This document shows, one piece after another, positions 5,339-10,041 of a stretch of 12,910 bases of DNA (its first letter is position 1; each line of letters opens with the position of its first letter). The position numbers and the translations under genes are program-made. The notes below the pieces were generated by a model. It worked only from the letters and a program-made list of their open reading frames with translations, had not been told where the DNA came from and did not search any database. The stretch is from Chth-196 sp044370935 (lineage in GTDB: Bacteria; Verrucomicrobiota; Verrucomicrobiia; Chthoniobacterales; Chthoniobacteraceae), in contig JBILUQ010000096.1 in NCBI GenBank assembly GCA_044370935.1, positions 1 through 12,910 on the forward strand. The letters run 5' to 3'.

Positions 5339-7944
5339 CGGACGGTGGGGGACGCCTGTTTAAAGGAGACGCGGAAGGCTGGGGTAGTGGCGGGCAATTT
5401 GGCGATTGCGGGCGCTGGATCCGCGCGGAGAGGAATGGGGTGTGGGAGCGTCTGGTAGGGGAGTGCTGGCTGGGGTGCGGAGGATTTGGAGTGGGACACC
5501 TCCGACCAACGCGGCGCCCTCGCAGTGAGCGAGGACTGGGTTATCACGCCCGGGTCGATCCAGATGCCTTCCTCGTCAGTCTGCATGGTCCCGACTTCGA
5601 AGTCGAGCAGCAGACGGAGTACATCGAATCCAACGCGCAGGCTCAGGAAGTCGTTCTGGGAGTCGAGCAAATCGTTTAAGGCGTCCACCAAGTCGCGGGC
5701 TGTGGTCGCGCCGATGGTGGCCTGCACCCCTGGCCTCGGTGGTTCCTGAAGCCTGAGCTTTGCGAGGTCGACTTTCGAGATCGCGATCTGGATCGCAGAT
5801 CGGCGCAACTCGAAGTTGAGTTGGCTGATTTCCACGATGCGCAATGTATTGCGCAAGCTCTGGCTAATGCGATCCTCGAAAAGCATGTAGTCGCGCCGCG
5901 CTCGTTGGTAGTTGATCTGGGACTCGCGGTAATCGTTGCGCTCTGCCAGACGGTTGAGTGGGGTGTCAAAGCGCAGCGCTCCGCGGATCGTTCCCGTGCG
6001 ACCGTCGAATCGGGCCGCTTGGTTTTGGATGGTGCCGAGTCCGCCAAACAACGAGAAATCGACGGCGCTTTGCAACGCGTTGGCTTGCACGCCAATTGTG
6101 CGCCAGCTGTCCACCAGCCGGGCGCGTGCATTCATCCAGTCCAGCCGGTTTTCCCTCGCGATTTCGAGGGCCGTCTGTTCGGAAAGTTCGATTTGCGGCA
6201 GGACCGCCGTCTCGAGGCGGATCGCGGTTTGATTCAGTGAGACCGAGAGCAGAATCCCGGAAAGGTCGTTCGTCAGATCCACGAGTTTGGAACGTGCAGC
6301 TTCCAGTTCCAATCCATCGATCTCGGTGGAGAACTTGGCAAGCTCCTCATCGAATTCTTTGAGCTCCCTGCGCGAGGTCAAACAACGGTCCGCGCATTGC
6401 TTTGCTTTCTCTTCAAGAAGGTTCGGATCGAGCCGCCCCGGTTCCACTGAAAGAGAACGGGCGAGTTCTGAGGAGACGAGCGAGGTGAGTTGTTTTTTGC
6501 GGGCGGGAATGACTTCTTTGAGCGAGGTCATGTCCGACTCGGATGAACCGATCAGGGCGAGTAACGATTTCGCAAGCTCGCGCGCTTCCTGGAGGTATTC
6601 CTTGAGCTCTTCCTGCGTCGCTGCCAGATCGCGATTCTGCATTTTCGCGAGCAGCACCACCAGTTTGCGGTCGAGCGCCGTCGCAGCGGGGTCGGTAGTG
6701 CGGAATTTTTCGAGCAGCGGATCTTTAATCACGACTGGCAGGTTTGGAGGAAGTCCCAGCTCGACTTTGTAGGCGTCCAACTGGGTCTCGTAGGAGGCGC
6801 GCGCAGAAAGCAGCAAGCTCTGTGAGTTGAGCAGAGCCTGCCTCGCCTGATCCACCTGAAGGCGTGAGCTCAATCGGCCGGCATCAAAGGCTGCGGCGAG
6901 TTGGTCCAAGCTTTCCCGCAAGCGGGCAACGTTGGACTCAAGGTTGCGGATGCGTTGTTCCTCTTCGAGGATGTAGTAGAAGCCGTTGGCTCGTGGGGTG
7001 CCGGTGCGGCCGCTTGGTGTCCCGGCGATGATGCCAAGTCCATTCGCACCGATATTGCCGGTGCGGGATGGTCCTTCTCCGGAGGCGCGGCCCGCTGCTG
7101 TGCGGACGTAGAAGCCCTGCTGGAATTGATTCATCTGCCGGACATTGGCGAGCAGGTCGCGTTCGGCTTGGGTGAGTGCCGCGAGTGTGCGCTCCTTGCC
7201 GCCCATCCGCAGGAGCGGCTGCAATATGCTGAAATTTACTAGGGAGCTGGTTGCCTCTGTGGATTTGCCTCCCTTGAAGGTCCAAACAAAACTATTGGCG
7301 AAACCTGCAAGCAATTCGCCGCCAGTTGAGGATAGCCACCGGACTTTGCCGTCTGTAAGTACGGAGGTACGCTCCTGGTTTGCTGCGATAGCCATCGTAT
7401 TGGCCGCCTGCGCTCCAGCCGTTGAGCCGAGTGCGAATTGTGGCGAAAATCGAAACCGTTCGTACGTCACATCCAAGGCGGACAGATACAAATCCTCTTT
7501 TTCCTTCTGAAAATCCCTCGAATTCAAGAGCCCGAGTCGCATCGTCGACTTCAGATTCAAGACAATCTGCCCGGACGAATCTTTGGGCAGGCGGTCTCTC
7601 CAAGCCGCGTCGTGGTCGGGATCATCTGGGCTGTTGGGCCTCCACACCGAAGGCCCGGACTTTCCAGCCACACTCACCATGAACCGATGTGAAAGCGGGT
7701 CGTCCGACGGCATCGGCGGGTGATCCAAGTCGAGTTCGCTGAAGAATCGTGATTCCGGATCAGGTTCGATCGAGGAATCACGCAACTGTAATTCAGGCGG
7801 CAATAGTGAGGCCTTGCCAGCGATTGCCGAATAAGTCTCCTTGTCCGCCCGCTTCCGGTAAAGGGACCGGGTGCACCCCAAGCCGACCCCCAGCAGGGCG
7901 GTCATGGCGAGGTTGAAACTCAATCTGGAAAGGAGGGGCAGCAC
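5335..7944 (-). CDS. TolC-family outer-membrane efflux lipoprotein, extra-long
   Basis: This is the outer-membrane duct of the efflux system. A short signal region ends at Cys24 (ALLGVGLGC), so the protein is probably a lipoprotein, although the residue at -3 is Gly. The next segment YRKRADKETYSAIAGK (29-44) is the kind found in TolC-like proteins of Planctomycetota and Verrucomicrobiota. The two OEP repeats appear as about 125-405 (ending VELGLPPNLP) and about 580-790 (starting LPQIELSEQTALEIARENR, ending VLRLLLDFEVGTMQTDEEG). Between them is a helical insertion (about 410-580) with a CX3C pair at Cys517/Cys521. A Gly-rich loop (284-321) and a Pro-rich C-terminal tail (801-869) are also unusual. 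At 869 residues it is nearly twice the normal TolC length (about 450-500). The listed start is GTG at 7944; an ATG at residue 14 would leave too short a signal, so GTG is preferred. It is the first gene of the operon, and its product should dock with the adaptor encoded next to it. Confidence 0.9.
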   Translation of the reverse strand: MLPLLSRLSFNLAMTALLGVGLGCTRSLYRKRADKETYSAIAGKASLLPPELQLRDSSIEPDPESRFFSELDLDHPPMPSDDPLSHRFMVSVAGKSGPSVWRPNSPDDPDHDAAWRDRLPKDSSGQIVLNLKSTMRLGLLNSRDFQKEKEDLYLSALDVTYERFRFSPQFALGSTAGAQAANTMAIAANQERTSVLTDGKVRWLSSTGGELLAGFANSFVWTFKGGKSTEATSSLVNFSILQPLLRMGGKERTLAALTQAERDLLANVRQMNQFQQGFYVRTAAGRASGEGPSRTGNIGANGLGIIAGTPSGRTGTPRANGFYYILEEEQRIRNLESNVARLRESLDQLAAAFDAGRLSSRLQVDQARQALLNSQSLLLSARASYETQLDAYKVELGLPPNLPVVIKDPLLEKFRTTDPAATALDRKLVVLLAKMQNRDLAATQEELKEYLQEARELAKSLLALIGSSESDMTSLKEVIPARKKQLTSLVSSELARSLSVEPGRLDPNLLEEKAKQCADRCLTSRRELKEFDEELAKFSTEIDGLELEAARSKLVDLTNDLSGILLSVSLNQTAIRLETAVLPQIELSEQTALEIARENRLDWMNARARLVDSWRTIGVQANALQSAVDFSLFGGLGTIQNQAARFDGRTGTIRGALRFDTPLNRLAERNDYRESQINYQRARRDYMLFEDRISQSLRNTLRIVEISQLNFELRRSAIQIAISKVDLAKLRLQEPPRPGVQATIGATTARDLVDALNDLLDSQNDFLSLRVGFDVLRLLLDFEVGTMQTDEEGIWIDPGVITQSSLTARAPRWSEVSHSKSSAPQPALPYQTLPHPIPLRADPAPAIAKLPATTPAFRVSFKQASPTVR

Positions 7945-8132
7945 GGTCAGGGTGATCTTTACGAAGCCTTAATATTAGAACCTTCCTGTATCGCAGGCAT
8001 CCGATCTCCGGGGCAAACACGATTTCATTGCCTCTTCCAAATATTCCCATCTTGGAGTAGCCCCCCGTTGTCATGATCGTCCATGGTTTCTCTCGCGCCG
8101 TCCCGGTGTTGTAGCGTTTGGCCCGGCTGATC

Positions 8133-8150
8133 GCACCGTGGGTGCTTTTT
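8133..8150 (+). terminator. Plus-strand intrinsic-terminator-like hairpin
   Basis: GCACC and GGTGC form a five-base-pair GC-rich stem with a three-base GTG loop, followed at once by five T on the plus strand. The shape is that of a short intrinsic terminator, but no plus-strand gene is visible before it. The stem is short, so it may be chance, or it may end an unannotated small or antisense transcript. Confidence 0.3.
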
Positions 8151-8160
8151 GAGTTTGGAG

Positions 8161-8186
8161 TTCAATGCAGCGGTTCAATGCAGCGG
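8161..8186. repeat. Perfect 13-base tandem duplication
   Basis: TTCAATGCAGCGG occurs twice in a row (8161-8173 and 8174-8186) with no mismatch. It looks like a recent slippage duplication in non-coding DNA. A pair of regulator half-sites is possible but nothing else supports it. Confidence 0.7.
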
Positions 8187-8294
8187 ATATCAGGCGCTCG
8201 AATATCGACTTTCCTTTGAAGATCGAGGTGCGCTTTCAGGGGACGCATCTTTGCCTGCGGTGCAAGCTGCGGCGTATCGGGCCGTAAGAGTTCC

Positions 8295-8321
8295 GCGCCT
8301 AACTTTTAAACGGAGAGGCGC
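8295..8321. repeat. Inverted repeat after the glycosyltransferase stop
   Basis: GCGCCT and AGGCGC form a perfect six-base stem around a 15-base loop, beginning 23 bases after the glycosyltransferase TAG on the minus strand. Without a U tract it is not a standard terminator, but its place suggests a 3'-end stem-loop for the regulator-glycosyltransferase transcript. Confidence 0.25.
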
Positions 8322-8344
8322 TACACCCTAGGACGCGGGCGATC

Positions 8345-9172
8345 CTAAACCGTGGTGCAGGAGGGCATCTGTCGCGGGGCCCTCTCATTATTGGTGCGCC
8401 GTAGCTGGCTGCAAAATTGCACCGACAAAAACGCATTGAATAGCAGGCTGGCATGCGTGCGAATGAGCAGTGCGTTGTCGCGAATGTAGTGGAAATGACT
8501 CACGCCACCCTTCCCGCGCTTGGGATAAGTCACGCGTGTCGGAAAATTGATCGCCGGCACGCCGCGCCATGCGAGCCTCACGGCAAGTTGAGTTTCAAAG
8601 TCAAATGCGCGTCCGTGGGTTGTTTTCTGCAACTCGGCAAGAGCGTCGCGAATCGGGTACACGCGGAAGCCAAACAGCGAATCTGCGATAAATGTTCGGT
8701 GAGCAGAAAGATTTGTGAACCAGTTCGCCACACGCCGCGCATGCACGCGCTCCAGCGGCGCATCCGAAGCGAATATCGGGGTCCCAAGGATCATGCTTTC
8801 CGGGTGCTCTAAGGACACATTTGCGATTTTCGGAATGTCACGAACTGCATGTTGGCCGTCGGAGTCAAAAAGGATGGCGTGAGTGAACCCGCAATTTTCT
8901 GCGGCCTGCATTCCTGCGATGGCAGCTGCCCCCTTGCCCCGGTTTTCTGGAAAACGAATCACCTGCAGAAGCGGGTTCGAATGATATTCAGGGGTTTCCA
9001 AGAACAAATCGCTACCGTCGGTGGATCCATCCGTGACCGTGAACACCTTGAAGCCAAGCGCCAGCACCGCTTTCAGTGTCGATTCCAGCATGCCTCCCGA
9101 GTTGTAGCTCGGAATCACAATGCAGTGGCTTGAGTGCATCGAAGCTGGAGTACGCATTTGAGATGGAATCAT
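8345..9172 (-). CDS. Family 2 glycosyltransferase, WfgS/aryl-polyene-cluster type
   Basis: This is a GT-A fold glycosyltransferase, probably transferring a sugar from a nucleotide-sugar to a lipid or polyene acceptor at the cytoplasmic face. The fold start is HCIVIPSYNSGG (16-27). TDGSTDGSD (47-55) keeps the key Asp of the usual DDGSTD motif, NRGKGAA (77-83) is typical, and DSDGQH (103-108) supplies the metal-binding DXD. FGFRVYP (167-173), FDFETQLAVRLAWRGVP (190-206) and FPTRVTYP plus GGVSHF (210-227) match the GT2 subfamily seen as WfgS and in aryl-polyene gene clusters, as I remember it. There is no transmembrane segment, and 275 residues is near the subfamily length. The ATG overlaps the regulator's TAA as TAATG; inner ATGs at residues 6 and 12 are possible starts. 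No other polyene or polysaccharide gene lies in the window, so the acceptor is unknown. Dolichol-phosphate-mannose-synthase-like activity is the main alternative. Confidence 0.85.
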   Translation of the reverse strand: MIPSQMRTPASMHSSHCIVIPSYNSGGMLESTLKAVLALGFKVFTVTDGSTDGSDLFLETPEYHSNPLLQVIRFPENRGKGAAAIAGMQAAENCGFTHAILFDSDGQHAVRDIPKIANVSLEHPESMILGTPIFASDAPLERVHARRVANWFTNLSAHRTFIADSLFGFRVYPIRDALAELQKTTHGRAFDFETQLAVRLAWRGVPAINFPTRVTYPKRGKGGVSHFHYIRDNALLIRTHASLLFNAFLSVQFCSQLRRTNNERAPRQMPSCTTV

Positions 9173-9174
9173 TA
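9170..9174 (-). promoter_or_regulatory. TAATG stop-start overlap
   Basis: The TAA stop of the GntR-type gene and the ATG of the glycosyltransferase share one base (TAATG). No clear Shine-Dalgarno precedes it. Re-initiation by the same ribosome is likely, which places both genes in one transcript. Confidence 0.6.
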
Positions 9175-9909
9175 ACGATTCGCTGCTGTTTTCGGATTCT
9201 TTAGCAACCTCAGTGGGAGCGAGTCTTTGTGCGCTGCCACGTGGGGCCGCATTCTTAGTAGCGCTTCGCGCGCGGACTCGCGCGCTTGAGTGAGATGATC
9301 TTTCATGGCCGCGGCGGCAGCTTTGGCGTCCCTGTGCATCATGCAGTCGAGAATCTTCAAATGCTCGGAAATTGAAATGGGGTGGAGTGCGTTTGAGTCA
9401 GATCCGACCGCTTCGCGAATGACTTGCACGATCGAGCTGTACCGACTGATCTCGTCGGCTAGACGCAGGTTGCCGGAGGCGAGTGCGATGGTGGAGTGGA
9501 GTTCGCGGTCCTTGCTCCAGGAATCGTCATTGCGACTTTGATTCATCAGCAGAGTGAAGTCTGCGTGTAGCCTTTCCACGGTCTCCATCGGAATTCGGGT
9601 CGCAGCCAAACGCGTCGCCTCAACCTCCAGAAGCGCCCGCACCGAATACAAATCTTCAACCTGTTGCGGACCGAATGGAAGTAGCAGTGCTCCGCAGTTG
9701 CGGCGCAGGTGGAGGATTCCCATCAAGGATAGTTCGAGCAAAGCTTCGCGCACTGGGGTGCGGCTGACGTTGAACATTTTCGCCGCACCCAACTCGGTCA
9801 GGCGCTGGCCGCCAACGAGGCTGCCGCGCATCAGACCGTGGATGACCCCCTTGATGACGGCAGTCTTCCCGGCTTCAGAAAAATCATTAAGTGGTGACTT
9901 GGGGGGCAT
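9172..9909 (-). CDS. GntR-family transcriptional regulator, FCD (FadR-type) subfamily
   Basis: This is a DNA-binding regulator that responds to a small-molecule effector, usually an organic acid. The N-terminal winged helix-turn-helix covers about residues 14-78, with the recognition region LGAAKMFNVSRTPVREAL (40-57); SRTPVREAL is the hallmark of GntR proteins. The C-terminal all-helical FCD domain (about 85-218) keeps the metal-binding set expected for this fold: Asp134 and His138 (DRELH), His183 (SEHLKIL) and His205 (KDHLTQA). The length of 245 residues is normal. The family commonly represses its own gene and its neighbours, so it may control the overlapping glycosyltransferase. A candidate promoter lies directly before the ATG, leaving almost no leader. 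The ligand cannot be predicted from the sequence. The short basic C-terminal tail (226-245) is beyond the usual domain end. Confidence 0.92.
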   Translation of the reverse strand: MPPKSPLNDFSEAGKTAVIKGVIHGLMRGSLVGGQRLTELGAAKMFNVSRTPVREALLELSLMGILHLRRNCGALLLPFGPQQVEDLYSVRALLEVEATRLAATRIPMETVERLHADFTLLMNQSRNDDSWSKDRELHSTIALASGNLRLADEISRYSSIVQVIREAVGSDSNALHPISISEHLKILDCMMHRDAKAAAAAMKDHLTQARESAREALLRMRPHVAAHKDSLPLRLLKNPKTAANR

Positions 9910-9915
9910 GTGTGC

Positions 9916-9944
9916 AGTCTAAGATCTTTTGCCGCTTGCTTCAA
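9916..9944 (-). promoter_or_regulatory. Candidate sigma-70 promoter of the GntR-type gene
   Basis: On the minus strand TTGAAG (9939-9944), a 17-base spacer and TAGACT (9916-9921) fit a vegetative promoter (four of six matches in each box). The -10 box ends six bases before the ATG, so transcription would begin at or next to the start codon and give a leaderless mRNA. No Shine-Dalgarno is present. An AAGATCTT palindrome overlaps the spacer (9921-9928) and could be part of an autoregulatory operator. Confidence 0.4.
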
Positions 9945-10041
9945 CTAGGACAAACGCAAGTCTGCTCCAGTTCAGGGCGATGTGAATTGAAAGCGAATCC
10001 AAAGTTTGTTTTCCTCGCTGAGGCGTTCATTTTGGGGATGC

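Larger units (their letters stand above)
7945..8344. other. Intergenic region between the glycosyltransferase and the efflux operon
   Basis: No convincing gene is seen in these 400 bases on either strand. The region must hold the promoter of the efflux operon: a TAATAT lies on the minus strand about 27-33 bases before the GTG, but no matching -35 box is evident. It also contains a plus-strand terminator-like hairpin, a 13-base tandem duplication and a GC-stem inverted repeat, each listed separately. Short open frames here have no ribosome binding site and no recognisable protein sequence. Confidence 0.6.

Noticed and set aside
7793..8074. Minus-strand open frame upstream of and overlapping the TolC-like start
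   Set aside because: About half overlaps the TolC-like gene in another frame, and the rest has no family resemblance or ribosome binding site. Only its upstream part is free intergenic DNA.
8149..8331. Plus-strand 60-codon open frame in the intergenic region
   Set aside because: It starts with TTG inside the T run of the hairpin, contains the tandem duplication, and has no ribosome binding site.
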